Shown here: positions 1-8,524 of the stretch, one piece after another
Layout of the letters: each line of letters opens with the position of its first letter
Position numbering within the stretch: position 1 is the first letter of the stretch
Assembly (NCBI GenBank): GCA_015058045.1
Contig: SVDC01000019.1
Span: 1 to 64,000 of the forward strand
DNA from: Cellulosilyticum sp.
Lineage (GTDB): Bacteria; Bacillota; Clostridia; Lachnospirales; Cellulosilyticaceae
Reading direction: 5' to 3'
DNA: 64,000 nt
Translations under genes and position numbers: made by a program
Notes under the pieces: model-generated
Seen by the model: only the letters and a program-made list of their open reading frames with translations
What the model was told of the DNA's origin: nothing
Databases searched by the model: none

Positions 1-765
1 AGATATGGTTTTACCGATTCCTGTAGGCGCATTAATAAAGAGCTTTTTGCTATTAGACGGTTCATTCTTTGTTTCATCCTTGGTTTCATTCTTTATAGCT
101 CGGCTATTGGCACTTCTCTTCTTAATCTCACTATTCTTTATGGTCCTATATACACTAATAGCCACTTCTCTCTGCCCCTTGCGATAGCTAGGAAACGGAA
201 ACTGAAGCGCCTGCAAAGAACCGTCCCTCTTTTTAGTCCAGTCTATATAAAAACGCATCCATTTATAATATTTCTGAATCACTGTATGAAAGAAACTTTC
301 CAGCTCCTCAAAGAAAAAGCCCCTTTGCAAATGCTTAATCTCTTTGGTTTCAATATTATAGTAAGTCAGCCTAACCTGCATCTCGCTAAGTCCCTTATCC
401 TTAGCATAAAAATAGGCATAACATTTTGCCTGAGCCCAGTGAAGAGGATTAAAGTTTTCATCAATTACTTCTAGAGGCGTCGCTGTAGTCTTAATCTCAT
501 CAATGGTCACCGAAACCAAATCTCTAATGATTCCATCCGCTCTCCCTTCCACCATAAAGGTAAGATCCTCTATGTGACACTCATGCACCAGTTTCACTTC
601 CGCCTCATAATTAGGCTCCATACTTTCCTGAATCTTCTTATGTGCCAATGTCCCAATCACGGCACGGTTGCTACTGGTCACATTAGCCCGAATGCTCCCC
701 TGTCTTAATACAAACTCCACTAGTTCCCTCACCGAGATTTTCACTAGCCCTTCTGTAATACGCAT
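1..765 (-). CDS. DinG/Rad3-type DNA helicase with N-terminal PD-(D/E)XK nuclease domain (N-terminal part, truncated by window edge)
   Basis: This open frame starts at ATG 765 and runs off the left edge after 255 codons. Residues 35-120 carry a RecB/Cas4-like PD-(D/E)XK nuclease pattern: H42 in GTLAHKKIQ, D77 in EGRADGII, E90-I-K92 in DEIKTT, and Q113. A helicase Q-motif follows (FPFPSYRKGQRE, about 189-200), then Walker A APTGIGKT at 246-253. This is the known layout of firmicute DinG/XPD-like helicases with a fused nuclease, expected to unwind and process DNA in repair. A hydrophilic stretch of about 30 residues (209-240) separates Q-motif and Walker A and looks like an insertion. A 12-bp AGAACCGTCCCT repeat lies within the coding sequence at 217-228, and a partial copy lies in the insertion at 56-63. 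The gene is 65 bp downstream of a glycosyltransferase on the same strand. The helicase core is not visible here. Confidence 0.85.
   Translation of the reverse strand, partial: MRITEGLVKISVRELVEFVLRQGSIRANVTSSNRAVIGTLAHKKIQESMEPNYEAEVKLVHECHIEDLTFMVEGRADGIIRDLVSVTIDEIKTTATPLEVIDENFNPLHWAQAKCYAYFYAKDKGLSEMQVRLTYYNIETKEIKHLQRGFFFEELESFFHTVIQKYYKWMRFYIDWTKKRDGSLQALQFPFPSYRKGQREVAISVYRTIKNSEIKKRSANSRAIKNETKDETKNEPSNSKKLFINAPTGIGKTIS
217..228. repeat. Dispersed 12-bp repeat AGGGACGGTTCT inside the helicase gene
   Basis: An exact copy of the 12-mer that is abundant at 60403-62293. It is translated here as part of KRDGSL on the minus strand. A shorter match (GACGGTTC, 56-63) lies in the same gene. 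Confidence 0.75.
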
Positions 766-830
766 GCCTTAACGTCCTCTCTCAATCTTTTGCTCCACTT
801 TTTATATTATCTTTATCATACCCCTAAACT

Positions 831-1775
831 TTACTTATCTTCTACATTAAACTGCTTACTTACAATATAAAGCGGTCTATTTTTACTTTCATCATACATT
901 CTTGCAATATACTCGCCCAATATACCTATCGCAATCAATTGTACGCCGCCAATAAAAGCTACGGTTACCATAATGGAAGTCCAACCTGGTACTGTTCCTA
1001 TATTAGGGAAAATAAAAGAACCTATTGCATAAAACATAATGAAAATAGCAATGCCTACTGAAATGAACCCTAATCCCGTAATAAGCCTTAAGGGCTTGGC
1101 TGAAAAAGAAATAATCCCATCTAATGCAAACTTCACCATCTTCTTAAATGGATATTTCGTCTCTCCTGCAAAGCGCTCATCCCTTACATATTCTAATGGA
1201 ATTTGATTAAACCCACTCCATGCCACAAGTCCACGTAAAAATCGATTATGCTCAGAAAGACCTCTTAGCACATTGGCTACCTTTCGATCAATCAATCTAA
1301 AGTCTCCTGTATCACGAGGAATATGCACCTCTGATAAATGATCCAGAACCTTATAAAATAGTTTAGCTGTCACAAGCTTAAATTTCGTTTCTCCCTGACG
1401 TCTCTTACGCTTACCATAAACGACTTCATAGCCCTGCTCCCAAAGTTTAACCATATCTGGAATCACCTCAGGTGGATCCTGTAAATCCGCATCAATAATG
1501 ACCAAAGCATCTCCCTTCGCATAATCAATCCCACAAGATACCGCCACCTGATGCCCAAAGTTTCTTGCCAAACTTAACACCTTCACACACTTGTCCATCC
1601 CTGCAATCTGCTCCAAAATCTCCAATGTGCGATCCGTACTGCCATCATTGACAAAGATAAGCTCATATTCATAATTTGCCATTCCTTGCATCACCTTAGA
1701 CAATCTACTATAACACTCATCTACTACCTCTTCTTCAAAATACATGGGAATGACTAGGGAAATTAACTTTTTCAT
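831..1775 (-). CDS. GtrB/DPM1-like polyprenyl-phosphate glycosyltransferase (GT2)
   Basis: Predicted to transfer a sugar from a nucleotide donor to undecaprenyl phosphate on the inner face of the membrane. The N-terminal GT-A domain opens with LISLVIPMY, has the metal-binding DADLQDPPE motif and the family signature RDTGDFRLIDR. Two C-terminal membrane helices (about 229-254 and 263-285) end in GEYIARMYDE, typical of GtrB/DPM1 enzymes of about 310-325 residues. I chose ATG 1775 because an AAGGAG site lies 9 bases upstream. A further in-frame ATG at 1784 directly abuts that site. It follows a rhamnosyltransferase-like gene by 30 bp, and the pair lies beyond the rfbC terminator, so it is probably a separate unit from the main cluster. 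It may work with the GtrA-like flippase at 8099-8524, which is inference. The sugar is unknown. Confidence 0.88.
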   Translation of the reverse strand: MKKLISLVIPMYFEEEVVDECYSRLSKVMQGMANYEYELIFVNDGSTDRTLEILEQIAGMDKCVKVLSLARNFGHQVAVSCGIDYAKGDALVIIDADLQDPPEVIPDMVKLWEQGYEVVYGKRKRRQGETKFKLVTAKLFYKVLDHLSEVHIPRDTGDFRLIDRKVANVLRGLSEHNRFLRGLVAWSGFNQIPLEYVRDERFAGETKYPFKKMVKFALDGIISFSAKPLRLITGLGFISVGIAIFIMFYAIGSFIFPNIGTVPGWTSIMVTVAFIGGVQLIAIGILGEYIARMYDESKNRPLYIVSKQFNVEDK

Positions 1776-1805
1776 TGGATTCATCTCCTTATCTTACCTC
1801 TTATT

Positions 1806-2774
1806 TTACTTCTTTATCTTAGACACTATGTATTTAAATGTATTTTGAATCAATAACCACTCAATATGTAAATAATGCTTCAAATGTTTACCTTGATAAG
1901 GTACCTTTTTTATTTTATGGAGGCTCTTAACTCCTTCCCATAAGCCCGCTCTATATTCCTTGCCAAAACCTTTTTTCAAAAACCATAGTCCCTTTACTAA
2001 AGTTCCCACAACCAAGGCCGGTAAATTCACAATCAGCTGTAATAAAGGCATATTCTTATACGGCACATACACATTATTTCTAGCCGCTAATCTCACCTTA
2101 AACGCATTATATTTACTTCCTGATGTGGCACTTCCTATATGATATACCTTTGCCTCTGGACAATAGACATTATAGTACCCATAAATTCTAGCACGATAAC
2201 TGACATCCACATCCTCCATATAAGCAAAGAAATCCTCATCAAATAAGCCCATTTCCTCAAATACCTTTTTACGATATAACGCTGCCCCTGCACAAGCACT
2301 AAACACCTTTTTGCCCTCGTTAAACTGCTCAACAGGCTTACCATCTCCTCTTTTATAAGCCCAGCCTAATATCGTATACTCATCTCCCGCATCATCCATA
2401 ATGGCATGATTATGATAAGCAATCATTTTACTAGATACCCCAAAAATACGCTCATCCTTTTCAATCGCCTTCACCATCTGGCTTATAAAATCCTGCTCCA
2501 CTACCGTATCATTATTAAGTAGCAGCACATACTCTCCCTGAGCCATTTTAATCCCCACATTTACCGCAGGACTAAAACCATAATTTTTATCTAGCTGTTT
2601 AAAAATAATATCTGGATACGCTTCCTCTATCCACTTATAATCACTATCTTGCGACGCATTATCTATTATAATCGTTTCAAAATCCAAATCATCCTGCAAG
2701 CTAAGAGATTCTAAACACCCTCTTAAATACTTTTCTCCATTATAATTTGGAATCACTACCGATACTCTTGGCAT
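1806..2774 (-). CDS. GT2 glycosyltransferase, rhamnosyltransferase (WbbL)-like
   Basis: A 322-residue inverting GT-A enzyme. RVSVVIPNYNG at the N-terminus, NNDTVVEQDF as the DXD-type region and YMEDVDVSYRAR as the acceptor/base region match the WbbL/RfbN rhamnosyltransferase group. A hydrophobic, probably membrane-associated segment (LIVNLPALVVGTLVKG) lies near residue 260. The start is ATG 2774: an AGGAG site lies 4 bases upstream, inside the longer frame beginning at 2784-2786, so the longer start is unlikely. It likely adds a deoxyhexose such as rhamnose to the surface glycan, as the dTDP-rhamnose genes lie just upstream. Acceptor and linkage cannot be read from sequence. Confidence 0.87.
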   Translation of the reverse strand: MPRVSVVIPNYNGEKYLRGCLESLSLQDDLDFETIIIDNASQDSDYKWIEEAYPDIIFKQLDKNYGFSPAVNVGIKMAQGEYVLLLNNDTVVEQDFISQMVKAIEKDERIFGVSSKMIAYHNHAIMDDAGDEYTILGWAYKRGDGKPVEQFNEGKKVFSACAGAALYRKKVFEEMGLFDEDFFAYMEDVDVSYRARIYGYYNVYCPEAKVYHIGSATSGSKYNAFKVRLAARNNVYVPYKNMPLLQLIVNLPALVVGTLVKGLWFLKKGFGKEYRAGLWEGVKSLHKIKKVPYQGKHLKHYLHIEWLLIQNTFKYIVSKIKK

Positions 2775-2821
2775 AATACTCCTCATTTCTTTTATATATC
2801 CTCTATTTTATTATACTATAA

Positions 2822-2860
2822 AATAAAGGGCTTCCAAGCATATATGCCTGAAAAGCCCTT
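2822..2860 (-). terminator. Rho-independent terminator after rfbC
   Basis: AAGGGCTT (2826-2833) pairs with AAGCCCTT (2853-2860), and an inner GCATATATGC palindrome lies in the loop. On the minus strand the stem is followed by TTTATTTTAT. It lies 22 bp past the rfbC stop and closes the long polysaccharide unit. Confidence 0.8.
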
Positions 2861-2881
2861 AGTCTTTACCATTATTTATCT

Positions 2882-3454
2882 CTAATACTTAAATGGATTT
2901 TCCTTACTCATAAATTCCTTAAGTGTTTGTTGTTTTTGATCTTTGTCAGAAAGTAAAACTTCCTCAATCCCTTCAAGTGGCCACTCAATACCGATTTCAG
3001 GATCATTCCATAATACCCCACCATCATACTCAGGTGCATAGTAATCTGTACATTTATATTGGAAAGTTGCTGTTTCAGATAATACTAAAAAGCCATGCGC
3101 AAAACCTTCTGGTATATAAAACTGTCTTTTGTTTTCAGCTGTAAGAGTAACGCCTGTCCATTTTCCAAAAGTCGGCGAACCTTCTCTAAGATCCACAGCT
3201 ACATCAAACACTTCACCTTCCACTACTCTTACAAGCTTACCTTGTGTATGCTTTGTTTGAAAATGAAGGCCACGAAGTACGCCTTTTTTAGATTTACTTT
3301 CGTTATCTTGTACAAAATTCATTGTAAGTCCCGCTTCTTCAAAGTCACGTTTTGAATAGCTCTCCATAAAATATCCACGATGATCACCACATACTGTTGG
3401 TTCGATGATATAGACACCCTCAATAGATGTTTCTATAAAATTAACTTTTCCCAT
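2882..3454 (-). CDS. rfbC: dTDP-4-dehydrorhamnose 3,5-epimerase RmlC/RfbC
   Basis: Third step of dTDP-L-rhamnose synthesis: double epimerisation of dTDP-4-keto-6-deoxyglucose. The 190-residue cupin has the catalytic histidine motif GVLRGLHFQ, GEVFDVAVDLREGSP, PEGFAHGFLVLS and the tyrosine-containing YKCTDYYAPEYDGG loop, all hallmarks of RmlC. I prefer ATG 3454 (MGKVNFIET, as in homologues), preceded by GGGTGAG. An in-frame GTG at 3463 would add three residues. It lies 33 bp after rfbD and is the last gene before a strong terminator. rfbA and rfbB are about 21 kb upstream at the other end of the same cluster. Confidence 0.95.
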   Translation of the reverse strand: MGKVNFIETSIEGVYIIEPTVCGDHRGYFMESYSKRDFEEAGLTMNFVQDNESKSKKGVLRGLHFQTKHTQGKLVRVVEGEVFDVAVDLREGSPTFGKWTGVTLTAENKRQFYIPEGFAHGFLVLSETATFQYKCTDYYAPEYDGGVLWNDPEIGIEWPLEGIEEVLLSDKDQKQQTLKEFMSKENPFKY

Positions 3455-3487
3455 GCTACTCACCCAGCCTTTATTTTATATTAAATT

Positions 3488-4354
3488 TTATCGTTCGTTA
3501 TGTGCTCTATTTGCTTCTTGAGCCAGATAATCCGCTAATGCTTTTTCCCAATGTCTAAAACTATTTAATCCATAAAGCTTTAACATAAAATTATCTAATA
3601 CACTATAAGTAGGACGCTTAGCAGGTCTTACAAACTCCTCACTTGTTACTTTATTGACTTTAATATCCATTCCTCTAAGTTCAAAGATTTTACAAGCAAA
3701 ATCATACCATGAACATTCCCCTTCACAAGTGCCGTGGAATGTGCCATAATACTCTGTTTGCATCAATTCAATAATCGCCTTTGCTAAATCCTTTGTTGAA
3801 GTAGGTGAACCAAATTGATCGCCTACTACATTCAGCTCTTTATTATTTTCTGCTAACTTTAACATAGTACGTACAAAGTTATTACCCTCACCGTAAAGCC
3901 ATGCAGTACGAATGATAAAATGTTTCTTGCAAAATGTTTTTACATACTCTTCACCAAGAAGCTTGCTTGTCCCATAAATACTCTGTGGACCTGTTACATC
4001 ATCCTCACGTCTAGCTCCTGGCACTTCACCACTAAATACGTAATCTGTTGAAACCTGTACAAGCTTTGCACCGATCTCGTCACAAGCTATGGCAAGATTT
4101 TTAGGGCCAATCGCATTAATTTTATAAGCATTTTCAATATCCTCTTCACACTTATCTACTGCCGTATGGGCTGCACAATTGATGACTACATCTGGTCTTT
4201 TTAGTAAAAGTTCTGCTTTTACTTGGTTAAAGTTGGTAATATCTAAAGATGTATAATCTGTAGGGATTACCTGATATGTATTGGCATCATGTCTTAGTTG
4301 TTCTTGAAGTTCAAGACCTAACTGACCATTTGCTCCTGTTATAAGTATTTTCAT
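3488..4354 (-). CDS. rfbD: dTDP-4-dehydrorhamnose reductase RmlD/RfbD
   Basis: Final NADPH-dependent reduction to dTDP-L-rhamnose. The 288-residue extended SDR has the Rossmann motif GANGQLG near the N-terminus, VSTDYVFSG, and the catalytic IYGTSKLLGE (Tyr-x3-Lys). The C-terminal FVRPAKRPTYSVLDN is characteristic of RmlD. The ATG is preceded by AGAAGGGATCAG. It is directly upstream of rfbC. A 107-bp gap separates it from the preceding glycosyltransferase, leaving room for an internal promoter, though I do not see a convincing one. Confidence 0.96.
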   Translation of the reverse strand: MKILITGANGQLGLELQEQLRHDANTYQVIPTDYTSLDITNFNQVKAELLLKRPDVVINCAAHTAVDKCEEDIENAYKINAIGPKNLAIACDEIGAKLVQVSTDYVFSGEVPGARREDDVTGPQSIYGTSKLLGEEYVKTFCKKHFIIRTAWLYGEGNNFVRTMLKLAENNKELNVVGDQFGSPTSTKDLAKAIIELMQTEYYGTFHGTCEGECSWYDFACKIFELRGMDIKVNKVTSEEFVRPAKRPTYSVLDNFMLKLYGLNSFRHWEKALADYLAQEANRAHNER

Positions 4355-4461
4355 ATTCTGATCCCTTCTAAATTTAGTAATTAATTATCCATAATATGCA
4401 ACTAATACATTGTAAATCACTGTCTTCACACACCTTCTAATGTCTAGAGGCATTTATTTCC

Positions 4462-5433
4462 CTATGCAGATTGATCTACTTGTTTTTCTTCTATACGCTC
4501 TTCAAAATTTAATCTTTTTTCTTCTACTACTAATGGTCTATTCATTATACGTGCATTCATATTCATAATATATTCTCCGATTAATCCTATAAAGAATAAT
4601 TGTATTGAACCTAATAAAAATACACCTATCAATATTGGAGCTGTCCCCATAGGAAAACTATCCCAATAAATAAGCTTTAGGATTAAATATATTAATGCAA
4701 ATAATACACTTAATCCAGAGCAAATAAATCCTAAGAAAGTAGCTATTCTTAGGCCAATTTTTGTATAAGAAGTAAAACTCAACATTGCTGCATCATATAA
4801 TCTATACAAATTATTACTTGTTTTTCCAGATCTTCTTTTTGCTTGCTCATAAGGAATATCTTTTCGAGCGAAACCTAATTCAGCAACTATACCTCTTAAA
4901 AATGGTGTTGGATCTTTTAGCTCTTTTAGTACATTAATAAAGCTTTTATCGTATAGACCAAAACCTGTGAAATGCTCTATTTGCTCTATATCTGACATTT
5001 TTTTAATTGCTTTATAATACATTGAACGCAAAAAGTACATAATCTTATTTTCTTTACTTGTAGTTTTAATTCCTATTACGATCTTATTTCCTAATTCCCA
5101 CTCTCTAATAAACTTTGGAATCATCTCAATAGGATCTTGAAAATCTGCACAAAGTAGAATAGTTGCATCTCCATTAGTTTGACATAACCCATAATAAGGT
5201 GAATTAAATTGTCCAAAGTTCTTCGCATTAAATATAGCCTTTATCTTACTATTATTCTTACATAATTCTTCTAATAATTTTCTAGTATTATCCTTTGAAT
5301 CATTATCTATAAATACTATCTCATAATCATATTGTAATAGCTCATTATTAAATATATTAATAATCTCTTTACTTAATGGAACTACATTTTGTTCTTCATT
5401 ATATGTAGGCACCAACAAACTTATTTTTTTCAT
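4462..5433 (-). CDS. GtrB/DPM1-like glycosyltransferase (GT2)
   Basis: A 323-residue enzyme with SLLVPTYNEEQNV, LLCADFQDPIEMI as the DXD region and HFTGFGLYDKSFI in place of the usual DTGDFR block. Two C-terminal helices (about 230-255 and 265-290) end in GEYIMNMNARI. It is predicted to charge polyprenyl phosphate with a sugar. It starts 3 bp after the YerF-like stop and so belongs to the CDP-sugar block. The block also carries a GtrA-type flippase and a GtrII-like domain, so this is the best candidate for the GtrB of a three-component side-branch system (inference). It is only moderately similar to the product of 831-1775. Confidence 0.86.
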   Translation of the reverse strand: MKKISLLVPTYNEEQNVVPLSKEIINIFNNELLQYDYEIVFIDNDSKDNTRKLLEELCKNNSKIKAIFNAKNFGQFNSPYYGLCQTNGDATILLCADFQDPIEMIPKFIREWELGNKIVIGIKTTSKENKIMYFLRSMYYKAIKKMSDIEQIEHFTGFGLYDKSFINVLKELKDPTPFLRGIVAELGFARKDIPYEQAKRRSGKTSNNLYRLYDAAMLSFTSYTKIGLRIATFLGFICSGLSVLFALIYLILKLIYWDSFPMGTAPILIGVFLLGSIQLFFIGLIGEYIMNMNARIMNRPLVVEEKRLNFEERIEEKQVDQSA

Positions 5434-5436
5434 TTG

Positions 5437-6369
5437 TTACCCCTCTAACTCCATAGATTTCAATACTTTTCTTATTCCTTCACTAAATTCAACTTGGCAT
5501 TTCCAGTCTAAATCTTCTTTTAATCGTTCCACAACAGGCTCAAAACTTACACAACCATTATTACCATATGGTATTACACCAAACATTAATTCACTTTCTG
5601 ATTTTAATATCTCCTTCATCTTAATGATAAAGTCTTTAAGTGGTTTGCTGTTGCCACTAGCAATATTATAAATACCTTCTGCTGAGTGCATTATACCTAA
5701 TAAATACATTATTCTTGCTACATCTTCCACATAAATATAGTCCCATTTTTGTGTGCAAGCTGTTAGCTTAATAGGTTCATTATTAAGCATCTTTGTTAAA
5801 GCAGTCATAATCAGTGTCTTTTCATAATCATATACACCATATACACTAAAAATTCTAGCCCATACTAGTCTGATTCCATTTTTACCCGCTAGTTCTTCTA
5901 AAGAATGATATGCTTTTAACTTTGCTTTTCCATATTCGGTATCTGGTGCAGTAGCACTCTGTTCATCTATTTTACCTACACATTTACCATATTCAGCTTG
6001 TGATCCAGAACCTATAAATGCCTTACATCCTAATTCAATAGCAACCTTCATTGCCTCTACTGTATTATCATAATTAGTCTGTTGCAGTCCCTTATTGTCC
6101 CTATCGTTTCCTCGAATGCCCTCCCAAGCCAAATGATAAAATAAGTCATATTGTTCTTTCTGAATTATATCTTTCAATTTATTTATTTCATTCATATCTA
6201 ATTGAATAATATGTAATAATTCATCTTTGGGTAAGCGGGATATATTTTTTGAGTTTGGCCTTATGATTGCCGTAACTTTATTTCCATTTTTCAAATACTC
6301 TTTAATTATGTAACTTCCTATAAAACTTGTGCCACCTGTAATAACTATATGTTGCTTCTCTTTATTCAT
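5437..6369 (-). CDS. NAD-dependent epimerase/dehydratase family reductase, YerF-like or abequose/paratose-synthase-like
   Basis: A 310-residue extended SDR: dinucleotide-binding GGTSFIGSY at residues 12-20, GSGSQAEYGK, and a Tyr-x3-Lys centre in EYGKAKLKAYHS. It overlaps the end of the YerE-like gene by 8 bp (ATGAATAA) with a GGAGATG ribosome site, so the two are translationally coupled. In Yersinia, YerF reduces the product that YerE makes from a CDP-3,6-dideoxy-4-keto sugar. Position and family suggest the same role here (inference). The alternative is a 4-ketoreductase giving CDP-abequose or CDP-paratose. Sequence alone does not decide the substrate. Confidence 0.75.
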   Translation of the reverse strand: MNKEKQHIVITGGTSFIGSYIIKEYLKNGNKVTAIIRPNSKNISRLPKDELLHIIQLDMNEINKLKDIIQKEQYDLFYHLAWEGIRGNDRDNKGLQQTNYDNTVEAMKVAIELGCKAFIGSGSQAEYGKCVGKIDEQSATAPDTEYGKAKLKAYHSLEELAGKNGIRLVWARIFSVYGVYDYEKTLIMTALTKMLNNEPIKLTACTQKWDYIYVEDVARIMYLLGIMHSAEGIYNIASGNSKPLKDFIIKMKEILKSESELMFGVIPYGNNGCVSFEPVVERLKEDLDWKCQVEFSEGIRKVLKSMELEG

Positions 6370-8083
6370 TGCACATCTCCATTAGTTCATCTAATAGTTC
6401 TCTCTCTAATAATGGTTCCTGATCAAAAATAGGTCTTCCCATAGCTAATTTAGGAAATACATAGGTTGTATCACTTAAACATACCTCTATAAAGCATGAT
6501 TTATTATTTTCTAATACTTCTCTACAGTTCTCTATCTCTTCTACAGATTCTATTTTCAAATAGTCTATGCCATAAGCATTTGCTATAGCTTCAAAATTAG
6601 GCGTTGTGTAACCATATTCTTTTTTAGTTTGAACAAATTTTGAATCAAAGTACATTTCTTGAAAATGTCGAATCATACCTAATGAGTTATTATTAAGTAA
6701 GATAATTTTTATAGGAAGATTTTCTCTTGCAATAAACTGTAGCTCTTGAATATTCATTTGTAATCCACCATCGCCATTAAAACAAATAACTGGTTTATGG
6801 CTTGCATAGTATGCTCCGATAGCTGCTGGCAATGAATATCCCATTGCTCCATGTCCACCAGAAAATAACACTCTTTGCTTATTCTTTATGTGAAGTGCCT
6901 GTGCTACCCACACTTGATTTTGTCCTACATCCGTAGTAATAACTGTTTCTTCAGGTAAAAGTCTAGCTAACTTTTTAATGACCTTAGTCTCATCTTGTAC
7001 ATCTATAGTTTCCAACTTTTCTCGCACTTTCTTACATTTCTCTAACCATGTAACATATTGATCTTTAATTGCAAATTGTTCTTCTGTTAATTTAGGCAAT
7101 AAATCTTTTAGATTAGAAATAATATTTATTTCATCCTCTTTTATTTTGTGTTCTATTTCCTTTTCATCAATATCTATTCTAATAATCTTAGCCCCCACAG
7201 CGAAAATATCAAGATTATTACCCGTTTGCCTACAATCTAATCTAGAACCAATACTAATAATTAAATCACTATTAGAAATAATAAAATTAGCATATCGATC
7301 TCCATACGCTCCTATAAAACCAAAGTTATATTCATTATCAGTGGCTATAATCTCTTTTCCTGTCATACTTGTTACAACAGGCACCCCAACTAAATTAACA
7401 AAAGTCCTAAATTCTTGTATAAGTCCTGATATAGCCACTCCATGTCCACCTAAAATAACTGGCTTTTTAGCACTTTGTAATTCTTTTAATATAATATCTA
7501 CTGCATGCTCATTAGTTTGTAACTCTGAACTACATATATATGGTGTTAGTTCTTCTGGAATAACATCTGCTCTTTGAATATTCATAGGAATATCTAGTAA
7601 TACTGGCCCTGGTCTACCTTCCATACTTATATGAAAAGCTTTTTCTAACTCATATCTAATATCTTCTGCTTTTGTAACCTGAACAGCATATTTAGTAATA
7701 GATTTTACAATACTTACAATATCAGTTTCTTGAAAGCCCTTTTGTCGTACCTCTAAATCCCCTTTAGCTTCATATGTATTAACTTGTCCCGTAATAAATA
7801 TACATGGTGCAGAATCAAAATAGGCATTTGCAATTCCTGTAATAAGATTAGTTGCACCTGGTCCACTTGTAGCATAAGCAATACCTGGCTTATTAGCTAC
7901 TTGCCCATATCCACATGCACAAAAGGCTGCTGCTTGCTCATGATAATTCACATGTGCCGAAATCTTTTTTTTATATTTTTCAAAGGAATCCATGAGATGT
8001 GTAACCATCCCTCCTGGATATCCAAAAACATCTGTTATTCCCTTTTCAATTAGAAAGGAAACTATATAGTCACTTATTTTCAT
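6362..8083 (-). CDS. Acetolactate-synthase-like thiamine-diphosphate enzyme, candidate YerE-type sugar acetyl-branching enzyme
   Basis: A 573-residue ThDP enzyme of the acetohydroxyacid synthase fold. The N-terminal GYPGG has the catalytic glutamate E49 in NYHEQAAAFCACGYG, then TSGPGATN. The ThDP-binding motif runs from G437 (NGDGG) to N464-N466. A normal biosynthetic IlvB is less likely: there is no ilvN or other branched-chain gene nearby, and the gene sits between gtrA and a sugar reductase, downstream of rfbF, rfbG and rfbH. In Yersinia, YerE uses pyruvate to add an acetyl unit to CDP-3,6-dideoxy-4-keto-D-glucose on the way to yersiniose. The same role is inferred here. The ATG follows GAGAGGG. 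An unrelated 2-keto-acid carboligase or decarboxylase remains possible. Confidence 0.78.
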   Translation of the reverse strand: MKISDYIVSFLIEKGITDVFGYPGGMVTHLMDSFEKYKKKISAHVNYHEQAAAFCACGYGQVANKPGIAYATSGPGATNLITGIANAYFDSAPCIFITGQVNTYEAKGDLEVRQKGFQETDIVSIVKSITKYAVQVTKAEDIRYELEKAFHISMEGRPGPVLLDIPMNIQRADVIPEELTPYICSSELQTNEHAVDIILKELQSAKKPVILGGHGVAISGLIQEFRTFVNLVGVPVVTSMTGKEIIATDNEYNFGFIGAYGDRYANFIISNSDLIISIGSRLDCRQTGNNLDIFAVGAKIIRIDIDEKEIEHKIKEDEINIISNLKDLLPKLTEEQFAIKDQYVTWLEKCKKVREKLETIDVQDETKVIKKLARLLPEETVITTDVGQNQVWVAQALHIKNKQRVLFSGGHGAMGYSLPAAIGAYYASHKPVICFNGDGGLQMNIQELQFIARENLPIKIILLNNNSLGMIRHFQEMYFDSKFVQTKKEYGYTTPNFEAIANAYGIDYLKIESVEEIENCREVLENNKSCFIEVCLSDTTYVFPKLAMGRPIFDQEPLLERELLDELMEMCNE

Positions 8084-8098
8084 TTTTATCCCTCTCTA

Positions 8099-8524
8099 TC
8101 ACTTAAATGCCCAAAATTTATTTAATAAAAAATTTAAAGGAATAGTAATAATCAAATTTATAACAGGAGCAATCAGTTCCGAAATATGTAAATAGTTTAC
8201 CATTATAAATAATAACAACGTACTCAATATAAAAGTTAAACCATAAGATGTAAAGGTCTTTAGTAGAGCCTTTACATCTTTTAAATTACCTTTTTTAAAT
8301 ACCACCTTATTATTCCAATAGTACGCATTAATTACACTTACAATAAACCCTGTAGTATTAGCTAAAATATAATTACTACCTAAATATACTAGAATATAAT
8401 ATATTCCTAGAGATATAGATGTATTAGATATTCCTACGATTCCAAATTTAATAAATTGCTTAATCAGCAATATTATATCTACACTATTTTCTTCTCTTGA
8501 TTTAGGTTCAGTAATATTTTTCAT
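8099..8524 (-). CDS. GtrA-family membrane protein (polyprenyl-linked sugar flippase)
   Basis: A 141-residue protein with four predicted membrane helices (about 22-42, 50-70, 92-112, 118-136). It has the family features FGIVGISNTSISLGIYY near the start and PLNFLLNKFWAF at the C-terminus. GtrA proteins are thought to move polyprenyl-phosphate-linked monosaccharides across the membrane, with a GtrB transferase making the substrate and a GtrII-type enzyme using it outside. The start overlaps the rfbH stop (TAATG), so it is coupled to the CDP-sugar genes. This suggests that the flipped sugar is the CDP-derived deoxyhexose (inference). Confidence 0.85.
   Translation of the reverse strand: MKNITEPKSREENSVDIILLIKQFIKFGIVGISNTSISLGIYYILVYLGSNYILANTTGFIVSVINAYYWNNKVVFKKGNLKDVKALLKTFTSYGLTFILSTLLLFIMVNYLHISELIAPVINLIITIPLNFLLNKFWAFK

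Noticed and set aside
5..474. Two short plus-strand open frames at the left edge
   Set aside because: They lie opposite the helicase reading frame, which has clear nuclease and Walker A motifs. No ribosome site or recognisable product.
7146..7577. Plus-strand open frame of 143 codons
   Set aside because: Antisense to the well-supported ThDP enzyme; composition is that of a shadow frame.
6362..8083. Biosynthetic acetolactate synthase (ilvB)
   Set aside because: No ilvN, ilvC or other branched-chain genes nearby; the gene is translationally coupled to sugar genes. A YerE-like role fits the context better, though not proven.
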